Shown one piece after another: positions 17,658 to 25,722 of a stretch of DNA of 64,000 bases; within the stretch, counting starts at the first letter, position 1; the number at the start of each line of letters is the position of its first letter. The translations under genes and the position numbers were made by a program. The notes below the pieces were generated by a model. That model was not told the origin of the DNA. It searched no databases and was given only the letters and a program-made list of their open reading frames with translations. The DNA lies in assembly GCA_963745665.1 (NCBI GenBank), contig CAVUYE010000002.1, forward strand, positions 124,001 to 188,000. Direction: 5' to 3'. This stretch comes from Bog-473 sp963745665 (GTDB lineage Bacteria; Actinomycetota; Acidimicrobiia; Acidimicrobiales; RAAP-2).

Positions 17658-19386
17658 TCAGTACTGGGCGCCGCCCCCGACCACGGGAGCGACCAGGGGT
17701 TTCCCGCCCATGGCACCGAAGAACCCGGCGTCGCCGCAGTTGAAGACCCCGCCGTCCGAGGCGATGAGCCAGTAGCCGCCCCCGTCGGGGGTGGCGGCCA
17801 GGCCAACCACCGGCGCCACCAGGGGATGCCCGCCCGGGGAGCCCTCGAAGGGGGCATCCCCGTAGGAGAACACGCCGCCGTCGCTGGCCACGAGCCAGTA
17901 GCCGCCCCCGTCGCTCGTGGCGGCCATGCCCACGATCGGCCGGACGAGGTGGAGGGAGCCTGCCGAGCCGTGGAACGCCGCGTCGCCGTAGCTGAAGACG
18001 CCCCCTCCGGAGGAAACCAGCCAGTAGCCGTGGCCGGTGGAGTCCGCCGCCATGCCCACGATGGCCCCGCCCACGGGCTGGCCAGCCCGGGAGCCGTAGA
18101 AACCGGCGTCGCCGAAGTTGAAGACGCCGCCGTCGGCTGCGACCTCCCAGTACCCGCCCCCGTCGGGGGTGGTCGCCATGCCCACGATGGGCGCGCTGCA
18201 GTGGCCGGCCCCCCATGGAGCCGTAGAAGCCGGCGTCGCCGTAGTTGAAGATGCCGCCGTCCCTGGCCACCATCCAGTAGCCGCCGCCGTCATGGGTGGC
18301 GGCCATCCCGACCACGGGCTGGTCGAGGACGTGCCCGCCCACCGAGCCGGAGAAGCCGGCGTCGCCGTAGCTGAAGATGCCCCCGTCGGCCGCCACCAGG
18401 TGGTAGCCGTGGCTCGAGACGGCGCGCAGCGGCACGGCCTGGGTCCCGTTGGGGCCGGTGACCTCCAGCGTGGCGCTGAAGGCGCCGAGGGACGGGGGCG
18501 TGAAGGTCAGTGCCAGGTTGCATGTGGCGCCGGCCGGCAGGTCGCAGTTGGTGCCGCTGAGCTGGAAGACCCCCCCGCCGCCGACGAGGGAGACGGTGAT
18601 GTTCATGCCCTCGCCGGAGGCCCAGAGCTGCAGGGAGGAGGTCTGCGACTGGCCGGGCAGGATCGAGTCGTTGATGCCGTAGGGGAACACGCCGACCGGG
18701 AACAACGGGACTTCCTGGGCCCACGTGAAGTAGGGGGCCTGCGCCGTGTCGCCGCCCACGAAGAGCTGGGTGGTCGAGGGGCCGTAGCCGACCCCCATCA
18801 GGGCGGGCGCGGCGTAGTCACGCAGGATGATGTCGCGGTGGCCCCAGCACCCGCCCCCGCCCGTGACCGGGCAGGTCGAGTTGGTGCCGCCCGGCCCGTC
18901 GTCGTACATCCACATGGCCAGGGACACGCCCATCGACGGAGAGGAGGAGTAAGTCGAGCCACCCCCGTTGCCGTAGGGCGGGAAGCCTGGATCTGTGTGG
19001 GCGTTGGCGCCGGCCTGGGCGTAGGCGTTCAGGTTGGACGCCAGCCCGACGATCGGGGCAAGGCCACGGTCGACCCGCTCGAGGTCGGTCAGGACGAAGA
19101 GCTGCTCGGGCGGTGTTAACGAATTCCAGTTGGTGGGCAGGCTCATGGGACCGAGGCCCTCGACCTCGCGGTCGCCGTAGAGCGTCGTGAACCCGCTGGG
19201 GCAGTAGAGGTTGGGCTGGGCCAGGCTGCCACACGAACCGAAATACCCTGGTAGGGGCGTGATATTGCTCGCCGGGTTCTGAGGTGGGACGATCGCCGCG
19301 CCGGCACTGTCGTGCCGAGCCACCGGGAGGATCACGACCACCGCTGCGAGCGCCACGCAGACGGCGGCCCTTCCGAGAACTGACAA
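17658..19386 (-). pseudogene. Secreted CAP-domain protein with six 42-residue repeats, single frameshift
   Basis: A probable exported surface protein of about 575 residues. Residues ~1-30 are a signal peptide. The next ~200 residues form a CAP/SCP-like domain (VLTDLERVDRGLAPI, ANAHTDPGF, GHRDIILRDYAAPALMGVG). An Ig-like linker (~255-315) precedes six copies of a 42-residue repeat of the type GYWLVASDGGVFSYGDAxFxGS...PVVGMAATxDGG, probably blades of a propeller. The first two repeats lie in the frame from 19386 and the rest in another frame, with the shift between about 18190 and 18216 around a C-run. Start TTG 19386 follows GGGGATGG. Such repeats are common in Acidimicrobiia secreted proteins of unknown function; adhesion or wall interaction is a guess. 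Confidence 0.75.
17670..18420 (-). repeat. Tandem 126-base coding repeats in the CAP gene
   Basis: Six consecutive units encode GYWxVAxDGGxFxYGDAxFxGSxGGxxLxxPVVGMAATxDGG. Units 4 and 5 are the most alike and the last is truncated (ends VVGGGAQY). Such arrays change copy number easily and are also prone to assembly error, which may relate to the frameshift inside unit 2. Confidence 0.7.
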
Positions 19387-19517
19387 GATCGAACCATCCC
19401 CAATCGTTCGACGACCGGGTCGAGTGTCCCAGTTGCCTCGGGCCTGAGCAACTACGCCCGAGCCGCACCAGGTCAGCGCGTGTGCGAGGGCAACCGCTGC
19501 TGCCGGGCCAGCTTACG

Positions 19518-19536
19518 AACGCGTTAACGCGTTAAC
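19518..19536. promoter_or_regulatory. Palindromic element between response regulator and CAP gene
   Basis: AACGCGTTAACGCGTT (19518-19533) is a perfect 16-base palindrome, overlapping a second one, GTTAACGCGTTAAC (19523-19536). It lies 10 bases after the response-regulator stop and about 130 bases upstream of the CAP gene start. It could be an operator for the CAP gene or simply the end of the regulator transcript. No -10 can be tied to it with confidence. Confidence 0.35.
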
Positions 19537-19546
19537 ACCGGAGCCG

Positions 19547-20323
19547 TCAGGCGGCGGCGAAGCGGTAGCCCACGCCCCGCACGGTGGTGATGAGAACGGG
19601 GGTTGAAGGATCGGCCTCTATGCGACTGCGCAGCCGCTTGATGTGCACGTCGAGCGTCTTCGTGTCGCCGATGTAGTCGGTGCCCCACACGCGGTCGATC
19701 AGCACATCACGGGTGAGCACCCGGCCGGAGTTCTCCACCAGGAGCCTGAGCAGCTCGAACTCCTTGCGACGCAGGTGGACCTCTTCGCCGCGGACGAAGA
19801 CCCGGCGCTGGTCGAAGTCGACCTTGATCCCGTTGGACTCCCAGATGCCGTCGCTCCCGAACTCAATCGATCCGGCCAGGTCACCGGACTCGGAGCCCCC
19901 CGGGGCCCGCCGGAGCACCGCTCGCATGCGGGCCACCAGCTCACGGAGCCGGTAGGGCTTGGTGACGTAGTCGTCGGCGCCCACCTCGAGGGCGACCACG
20001 GTGTCGATCTCGGTGCCCTTGGCCGTGACCATGATGATCGGCACCTGCGAGCGGGTGCGGATGGCCCGACACACGTCGATGCCCGACAGCTTTGGCAGCA
20101 TGAGGTCCAGCAGCAGGATGTCGGGGGCGGTCTCGTCGTAGAGCTGCAGGGCCTCGTTGCCGTCGCGGGCCACCGTCACCCGGAAGCCCTCGTTGGTCAG
20201 GCCGATGACCAGGGCGTCGATGAAGGACTCCTCGTCCTCGGCCAGCAGCACCTTGACCGGGCCCTCGCCCGGGGTCTGGCGCCCCGCCTTCTTGGCGGTC
20301 TTGCCCCCTCCGGCCTTGGTCAC
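19547..20323 (-). CDS. OmpR/PhoB-family response regulator (RegX3-like)
   Basis: A 258-residue two-domain regulator. Residues ~23-135 are the receiver domain: acidic pocket Glu29/Asp30, phospho-acceptor Asp73 in LLLDLMLPK, the Thr of IIMVTAKG and Lys of YVTKPY. The C-terminal ~100 residues are a winged helix (KEFELLRLLVENSGRVLTRD, VDVHIKRLRSRIE-like recognition helix, TTVRGVGYRF). There is an unusual basic N-terminal tail (TKAGGGKTAKKAGRQ). The kinase gene is upstream and overlaps by 4 bases (20320-20323), so the two are co-translated. Similarity to RegX3 (phosphate response in mycobacteria) is by architecture; the actual stimulus is unknown. Confidence 0.9.
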   Translation of the reverse strand: MTKAGGGKTAKKAGRQTPGEGPVKVLLAEDEESFIDALVIGLTNEGFRVTVARDGNEALQLYDETAPDILLLDLMLPKLSGIDVCRAIRTRSQVPIIMVTAKGTEIDTVVALEVGADDYVTKPYRLRELVARMRAVLRRAPGGSESGDLAGSIEFGSDGIWESNGIKVDFDQRRVFVRGEEVHLRRKEFELLRLLVENSGRVLTRDVLIDRVWGTDYIGDTKTLDVHIKRLRSRIEADPSTPVLITTVRGVGYRFAAA

Positions 20324-21921
20324 GCCACCCGCTCGGCCTGCACCGGCAGGACCAGGGTGAAGGTGGAGCCCTCGCCCTCTCGGGACTCGACGTCGACCCA
20401 GCCCTGGTGGTTGTTGGCCACGTGCCGCACGATGGAGAGGCCCAGCCCGGTGCCGCCGGTGTCCCGGCTGCGCCCGTGGTCGACGCGGTAGAAGCGCTCG
20501 AAGATCCGATCGAGGTCCCGGGCCGGGATGCCGACCCCGTGGTCCTGTACCGAGAGCCGTACGTTGTCCCGCTCCTCAATACGCCAATTGGGGGAGATGA
20601 CCGCGCTGGAGTCCGCCGGACCGGTTCCGGCGGCGTCACCCTCGGCGGTCACCACAGGGGGCACGGGCATGCTGGGCGCCGTCGTCCCCGTCGCCGCCGA
20701 GGCCCCGGGCGCGCTCTGGCCCAGCGGTGCGTACTGGTCGAGGATCTCGGGGGTGAAGACCGGCTCCACGTCCGCCGGCGCGATGTCGGAGGCTCCGGCC
20801 TCGGCCACCACCGCCGGGTACTCCCCGGTGACAGGGTCCGTTTGCGCGTGGTCGCCCATCTCGATGTCGTCATCGTCCTCACCGGACAGGGTGCCGACGA
20901 TGGAGGGGTGGCTGAGGTTCGGGTTGAAGCGCTGCACGGCGCCGGTCACCACCACCTTCGAGTTGTCGTAGGAGTAGGTGATGGCGTTCTCCAGGAGGGC
21001 GTGCATGGCGGAGACGAGCTGGCGGCGGTCTCCCATGACGGCGACGGGTGGCGAGGGCTCGTGGAGGACGATCTCGATGCCGCGCTGGTCGGCGGTCGCG
21101 CGCACCCGCTCGATGGCGTCGGCCATCACCAGGTTGACCAACACCGGCTCGCGCGGCGGGGCCTCCTCGGACTCGATGCGCGAGAGGTCGAGCAAATCGT
21201 CGATGATGCGGCTGACCCGGAAGGCCTCGTTGTGGATGCGGCCGGCCAGGCGCTGGGCCACGTCGGGGTCGGGCTCGGAGACGAGCGTCTCGGCCAGGAG
21301 CCCCAGCGCGCCCATCGGCGTCTTGAGCTCGTGGCTCACGTTGGCCACGAAGTCGCGGCGGATCTCCTCGAGCCGGCGGCGCTCCGAGACGTCCTCGATG
21401 AGTGCGATGACGCCGAGCGGCCGGCGCCCGTCGTCGATCTGGCGGGCGCGTACCTGCAGTGTGCGGCGGGGCGGGCCGTAGAGGTCGAGGGTGCGCTCGG
21501 CCGACCCTTCGTGCCAGGCGTCCTCGAGGACGTCGGTCACCGCCTGTGCGGCGAGGGCGTCGCCGTGGCGGCTCACCATCAAGGCATTGGCGCGCCCGTT
21601 GCGGTAGATCACCGTGCCGTTCTCGTCGCAGAGCACGACACCTTGGGTGAGCGTGTCGAGCGACCTTCGCAGTCTGATGGCGTCGGAGCTCGACTCGGTG
21701 ACGGCCTGGGCCGCTCCACCGGTGACCTGTTCGAGATAGGCCAGCGAGGTCTCGACGTTGTACTCGTCCTGGGGCGGATCGAGGCCGAGGCGGGTGCCCA
21801 GGGAAGCCAGGCGCTGTGAGATGGCCCGGCGACCCGAACGCCTGCCCAACGCAGCTGCGATGAAACCGACGAGGACGGCGACGGCGACGGCGATCGCAAT
21901 GAAGATGATCGCCTGGGTCAT
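20320..21921 (-). CDS. SenX3-like sensor histidine kinase with an insert in the ATPase domain
   Basis: A 533-residue kinase with one N-terminal membrane helix (~4-25), a PAS-like domain (~85-178), and a HisKA domain with phospho-acceptor His197 (FVANVSHELKTPMG). The HATPase domain has its N box at Asn312 (LLENAITYSYDN), G1 at DHGVGIP (460-466), F box FERFYRVD and G2 TGGTGLGLSI. Between the N box and G1, residues ~330-447 form an acidic, Pro/Ala-rich insert, where the family normally has only the short ATP lid region. Start ATG 21921 begins with the membrane helix; the frame is open to 22230 but that extension is basic and unlike protein. It overlaps the response-regulator gene by four bases. 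Confidence 0.88.
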   Translation of the reverse strand: MTQAIIFIAIAVAVAVLVGFIAAALGRRSGRRAISQRLASLGTRLGLDPPQDEYNVETSLAYLEQVTGGAAQAVTESSSDAIRLRRSLDTLTQGVVLCDENGTVIYRNGRANALMVSRHGDALAAQAVTDVLEDAWHEGSAERTLDLYGPPRRTLQVRARQIDDGRRPLGVIALIEDVSERRRLEEIRRDFVANVSHELKTPMGALGLLAETLVSEPDPDVAQRLAGRIHNEAFRVSRIIDDLLDLSRIESEEAPPREPVLVNLVMADAIERVRATADQRGIEIVLHEPSPPVAVMGDRRQLVSAMHALLENAITYSYDNSKVVVTGAVQRFNPNLSHPSIVGTLSGEDDDDIEMGDHAQTDPVTGEYPAVVAEAGASDIAPADVEPVFTPEILDQYAPLGQSAPGASAATGTTAPSMPVPPVVTAEGDAAGTGPADSSAVISPNWRIEERDNVRLSVQDHGVGIPARDLDRIFERFYRVDHGRSRDTGGTGLGLSIVRHVANNHQGWVDVESREGEGSTFTLVLPVQAERVA

Positions 21922-22115
21922 GCTCAAATTGACTTCGCCCGGCGCACTGAGCGGCACGCCCCCAATATGACAGGGCTGGGGTGTGCCGGGCGAACAGGTT
22001 GTAGGGAGAGCGGGACATGACGTGCGTCTTCTTTCTGCCCCATGGTTGTGACGCGCGCCCTGAGCTGCCCTTCTGCAACCCCTGGACGCATGGGGAAGTG
22101 GGATGGCTTTCTTTG

Positions 22116-22161
22116 ACGGACTGTGCCGGAGCGGAAGAACGGACTGTGCCGGAGCGGAAGA
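22116..22161. repeat. Direct repeat of 23 bases, two copies
   Basis: The 23-base unit ACGGACTGTGCCGGAGCGGA-AGA occurs twice head to tail (22116-22138 and 22139-22161). It lies in the 327-base gap 21922-22248 between the histidine kinase (minus) and the pilin-like gene (plus). Apart from this repeat I see no gene or clear promoter in the gap. Confidence 0.6.
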
Positions 22162-22248
22162 AAGGGCAGAAAGGCCATCAGGCGAACCGTTCTCCGGCCG
22201 GACGGCAGCTGGAAGGTCCGGCGCCGGCACTCAACACGGAGGGCACCA

Positions 22249-22542
22249 ATGGTCGTGATGCACTTGGCCGATGTCACGCTCAACCCGAGCGTCAACGCGC
22301 TCCCGGGCGGTGGCACCCTGCAGCAACTGACGAACGGACTGGGCGCTTGGGCGTTGATCGCCGCGCTGGCCGGACTGTTGATCGGCGCCGCGGCCTGGGC
22401 GCTGGGCGTCCACGCCCAGAACTTCCAGCAGTCGATGGTCGGGCGCCGTGCCGTGCTGGTCTCGGGCCTGGCCGCCCTTCTGATCGGTGCGGCGCCCCCG
22501 ATCATCAACTTCTTCTTCAACGCCGGGACGAACCTGCACTGA
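22249..22542 (+). CDS. Small membrane protein, VirB2/TrbC pilin-like
   Basis: A 97-residue protein with two hydrophobic helices (LGAWALIAALAGLLIGAAAWAL, shortened here to ~residues 31-52, and AVLVSGLAALLIGAAPPIINF, ~69-89) joined by a short polar loop (HAQNFQQSMVGRR). This two-helix hairpin and its place directly before a VirB6/TrbL gene match the DUF6112/VirB2-like subunits of actinobacterial type IV secretion clusters. It could form a pilus-like polymer or a membrane ring. Start ATG 22249 follows GGAGGG at 22238-22243. Confidence 0.6.
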   Translation: MVVMHLADVTLNPSVNALPGGGTLQQLTNGLGAWALIAALAGLLIGAAAWALGVHAQNFQQSMVGRRAVLVSGLAALLIGAAPPIINFFFNAGTNLH

Positions 22543-22604
22543 TCCGCCGCATTGAACCGCTCGGACCACCTCACCGCTCCCGCACACCGTCCCGTTCACC
22601 GTTC

Positions 22605-24074
22605 ATGCTGGCCGCCGGCTGCACCGGTCTCGACGCGCTGAACCCGATCTGCCAGGCCGGCAGCATCGGGGGCTCCCTGGCGTCGTCGGGCTTCGAATCG
22701 GTCCTGAGTGGGATCAGTCAGTGGGTGGCGAGCGGCGCGGAGTGGCTGCTGGGCCAGATCGGCGACGTCTTGAGCTCGACGACGACCGTCGATGTGGGCG
22801 CGACCTGGTTCAAGACCCACTACGGCCAGATGACGGCGCTGGCCGGCGTCGTCATTCTCCCCATGCTCCTGGCCTCGACCGTGCAGGCGGTGGTCCGCCA
22901 GAATCCCGGGCAGCTGGTCCGGACGTTCTTGTTGCAGCTTCCTCTGGCGCTGTTGCTGGCCGTGGTGGCGATCCAGGGCGTCATCCTGAGCCTGTCGGCC
23001 ACCGACGCCATGAGCGACGCCGTCGCCGGTGGCTCCAATGCCGACGTGAGTTCCCTGCTCGCCGGCATGACTTCCGCCCTGGTGGCGGCTGCGGCCGACC
23101 CGACCATCGCCAGCTTCGTCCTCCTGTTGATTTCGCTGCTCGTCGCCGTGGCCGCGTTCGTGCTGTGGCTGGAGCTGCTGATCCGGGCCGCCGCCGTCTA
23201 CGTGGCCGTGCTGTTCCTGCCCCTGGCGCTGGCAACACTCGTGTGGCCAGCCGTTTCGCACTGGTGCCGGCGGTTGGTCGAGACGTTGGCCGCCCTGATC
23301 ATCTCCAAGTTCGTCATCGTGGCGACGCTGAGCCTGGCGGCGGGCGCCGTCTCCTCGGGAACGGCGGGCTCGGGGACCCACGGATCAGGCTTCTCGTCGG
23401 TCCTGTCCGGAGGCGCGCTCCTGCTCATGGCCACGTTCGTGCCCTTCGCCATCCTGCGTATGATCCCGGCGGTCGAGGCGGGTGCGGTGGCACATCTCGA
23501 CGGGCTGCGTGAGCGGGGGACCGGCGCTGTGACCCGGGGTTTGCCCCGGACGGCGGCGAGCCATGCGCTGCACGAGGGGCTGGGGATGCTGGGTGACGGC
23601 CGGCTGATGGCCCGGACGGCGGCGGCGGGTGGCGGCGGCGGTGGCGATGGGGCTGGTGGCGTCGATGGTTCCATCCAGAAAACGGGAAATGACGGTACTG
23701 ATTCGGGGATCCCTCAGGGCGAGGGGGACCCCAAGGCTCCGCAAGATCTTCGGGAGGCGGTCGCGCAAGGCGTCACCTCCGGGCCGAAGGGGCCTAAGCC
23801 GCTGCTGCCGGCGCCGGGCTCCGGCAGTGCGTCGACGCCCACGGGGTTTGAGCCCGATGTGGCGGATCGCGTGGGGGCCAGGAAGAGTACGGGGCTCGGT
23901 GCACGCCTCGGCCCTCGCACAACCGATGACATCTGGATGTGGGAGGGAGTCCCGCCGGGCTGTGGGCTGATGACGAGCTACAAGCCCGGGGAGCGGCGGT
24001 ACTACATGGACGAGACCTCCTCGGTGAAGAAACTGCCGCCGGCGTGGCCACCGGGTCAGGGCCCCGACGCGTGA
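22605..24074 (+). CDS. VirB6/TrbL-like type IV secretion membrane protein
   Basis: A 489-residue polytopic membrane protein. Hydrophobic segments lie at ~78-97, 108-132, 168-216 (two or three helices), 227-250 and 269-287. A hydrophilic C-terminal tail of ~200 residues is rich in Gly/Ala/Pro. The pattern, including FLPLALATLVWP and WCRRLVETLAALIISKFVIV, is that of TrbL/VirB6 proteins, which form the inner-membrane channel of type IV secretion machines. Start ATG 22605 is the first codon after the upstream gene that begins a natural N-terminus; no strong ribosome site is seen. Its stop overlaps the next gene as GTGA (24071-24074). Confidence 0.75.
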   Translation: MLAAGCTGLDALNPICQAGSIGGSLASSGFESVLSGISQWVASGAEWLLGQIGDVLSSTTTVDVGATWFKTHYGQMTALAGVVILPMLLASTVQAVVRQNPGQLVRTFLLQLPLALLLAVVAIQGVILSLSATDAMSDAVAGGSNADVSSLLAGMTSALVAAAADPTIASFVLLLISLLVAVAAFVLWLELLIRAAAVYVAVLFLPLALATLVWPAVSHWCRRLVETLAALIISKFVIVATLSLAAGAVSSGTAGSGTHGSGFSSVLSGGALLLMATFVPFAILRMIPAVEAGAVAHLDGLRERGTGAVTRGLPRTAASHALHEGLGMLGDGRLMARTAAAGGGGGGDGAGGVDGSIQKTGNDGTDSGIPQGEGDPKAPQDLREAVAQGVTSGPKGPKPLLPAPGSGSASTPTGFEPDVADRVGARKSTGLGARLGPRTTDDIWMWEGVPPGCGLMTSYKPGERRYYMDETSSVKKLPPAWPPGQGPDA

Positions 24075-25444
24075 GCGGCGAACGGGGGTCGCGCTACCGG
24101 TTCGGACCACGCGAGCGCGGCGGCGCGCTGGCCGGATGGCGCGCCGGCCAAATCATGACTGTGGCCGTGGGTCTCGTCTTCGGCGTGCTCGTCCTGCGCT
24201 GGGAGCCCAACGCCGCCGGCGTGGCGGCAGCCGTCGGCATCCTCGTGCTCTACGGCGCGTTGGCCACAGTGCCGGTGTCCGGCCGGACGGGCGACGAGTG
24301 GCTGCCCGTGGTCGTCTGCTGGGGCGCGCGTCGGACCGGCCTCTGGAGGACGCGTGCTGGTGCCGTGCGCAGCGGGGCGCTGCGCGGGCTGCGCCTCCTG
24401 CGCGCCGGTTGGCAGGATATGGGCGTCGTGCACGACCGCACCGGGCGAACGCTCACCGCCGCGGTGTCACTGCGCGGCGGAAGCTTTGCCTTGCTCGGCG
24501 CCGATGAGCAGGACCGCCGGGTGGGCGCGTGGGCCTCGGTGCTGTCCTCGTTGGCCCGCGAGGGTTCGCCGGTGCACCGGGTGCAGTGGGTGGCGGCCTC
24601 CTTCCCCGACGATGGACAGGGCTTGCGGTCGTACGTCGCGACGGACGCCGTCTCCGATGCGGCCTCGGCCTGCACCGCCTCCTACGACGCGTTGCTGACC
24701 GACATGGACTCGTACACGTGTGCCCACGACGTCGTGCTGGCCGTGCAGGTGCGACTGACGCGGTCGGTCGAGGTGGGGTGCGCGACCCTGGCACGCGAAA
24801 TCGGATCATTGGTCCGGCTGCTGGGCGACGCCGACGTCCAGGTCGAGTCGATCTTGTCGGCTGACGACCTGGCGGAGCAGCTGCTCCGAACCTATGAGCC
24901 GCGCGCCGTCCCGGTGGGTGGTGCAGCGCCGGACGACCACTGGCCGATGGCCATGCAGGAGACCTGGTCCCACGTGCGCGTGGACGGCATGGTCCACGCC
25001 ACCTTCTGGGTGGCCGAGTGGCCGCGGATAGAAGTGCGCAGTGACTTCCTGGCGCCCGTTCTCCTCGGATCGGCTCGTTCGACGCTCGCCGTCGTCATGG
25101 AGCCGCTGGGCCCCGATGCAGCGGTGCGCAAGGTCGAGGCATCTCGGACGGCGGACCTGGCCGACGCCGAGTTGCGACGACGCGGTGGCTTCGTCTCGAC
25201 CGCCCGGCATGCGCGCGAGTCGGAGGTCCTGGCCCGCCGCGAGGCTGAGCTCGCCGAGGGACATGCCTCGTTCCGCTATTCGGGCTTTGTCACCGTCTCC
25301 GCACCGAGCGAGGAAGAGCTGGTGGTGGCCTGTGACGCGGTGCAGCACGCGGCGGGACAGAGTCGGTTGGCGCTTCGCCGCCTCTACGGCGACCAGGCCT
25401 CGGGTTACACCTGCACGCTGCCTCTCTGCCGCGGGCTGTGCTGA
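24071..25444 (+). CDS. SCO6880-like type IV secretion protein (PrgI / VirB4 N-terminal-like)
   Basis: A 457-residue protein. Residues ~29-68 are two membrane helices, followed by a soluble body. It resembles the SCO6880 family of actinobacterial conjugation/secretion clusters, whose C-terminal part looks like the N-terminal domain of VirB4/TraC motors and which typically ends, as here, in a TLPLCRGL motif. In such clusters the next gene is normally the VirB4-type ATPase. Here that ATPase starts only at 28290, after 2.8 kb of unrelated genes. Start GTG 24071 is fixed by the GTGA overlap with the VirB6-like gene. Confidence 0.65.
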   Translation: MSGERGSRYRFGPRERGGALAGWRAGQIMTVAVGLVFGVLVLRWEPNAAGVAAAVGILVLYGALATVPVSGRTGDEWLPVVVCWGARRTGLWRTRAGAVRSGALRGLRLLRAGWQDMGVVHDRTGRTLTAAVSLRGGSFALLGADEQDRRVGAWASVLSSLAREGSPVHRVQWVAASFPDDGQGLRSYVATDAVSDAASACTASYDALLTDMDSYTCAHDVVLAVQVRLTRSVEVGCATLAREIGSLVRLLGDADVQVESILSADDLAEQLLRTYEPRAVPVGGAAPDDHWPMAMQETWSHVRVDGMVHATFWVAEWPRIEVRSDFLAPVLLGSARSTLAVVMEPLGPDAAVRKVEASRTADLADAELRRRGGFVSTARHARESEVLARREAELAEGHASFRYSGFVTVSAPSEEELVVACDAVQHAAGQSRLALRRLYGDQASGYTCTLPLCRGLC

Positions 25445-25560
25445 AAGGTCGGTCGGGGAGGGGGCTGCCGTCGCTCGACGCGCCGGGCGAACAGCCCGAG
25501 CGGTTGCGTATCGGCCGAAGGTGGCGATTTGGCGGTATGGCATGCGGCACCGCTGAATAT

Positions 25561-25575
25561 TTCTGCCGGGCAGAA
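25561..25575. promoter_or_regulatory. 15-base inverted repeat upstream of the GH26-like gene
   Basis: TTCTGCC-G-GGCAGAA is a perfect dyad with one central base, about 150 bases upstream of the GH26-like start. The size and symmetry suit a repressor operator. The rest of the gap 25445-25722 shows no gene; AGGAGGGG at 25706-25713 is the ribosome site of the following gene. Confidence 0.35.
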
Positions 25576-25722
25576 CATCCTGGATACTGCCGGTAGTTCA
25601 TGCAGTAGTCACGCTTCCGGACCGGTTCGTTCACCCAATCGTCGTTGCGTGTCTGTAGTGTCTGCGGTCCCAATACGCATCCGAGGAACGTGGCTCCCCA
25701 CGAGTAGGAGGGGTCTTGGCGC

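Noticed and set aside
22017..22604. N-terminal extension of the VirB6-like gene
   Set aside because: The frame is open from 22017 but the translated part is Arg/Gly-rich, overlaps the pilin-like gene in another frame, and lacks membrane segments.
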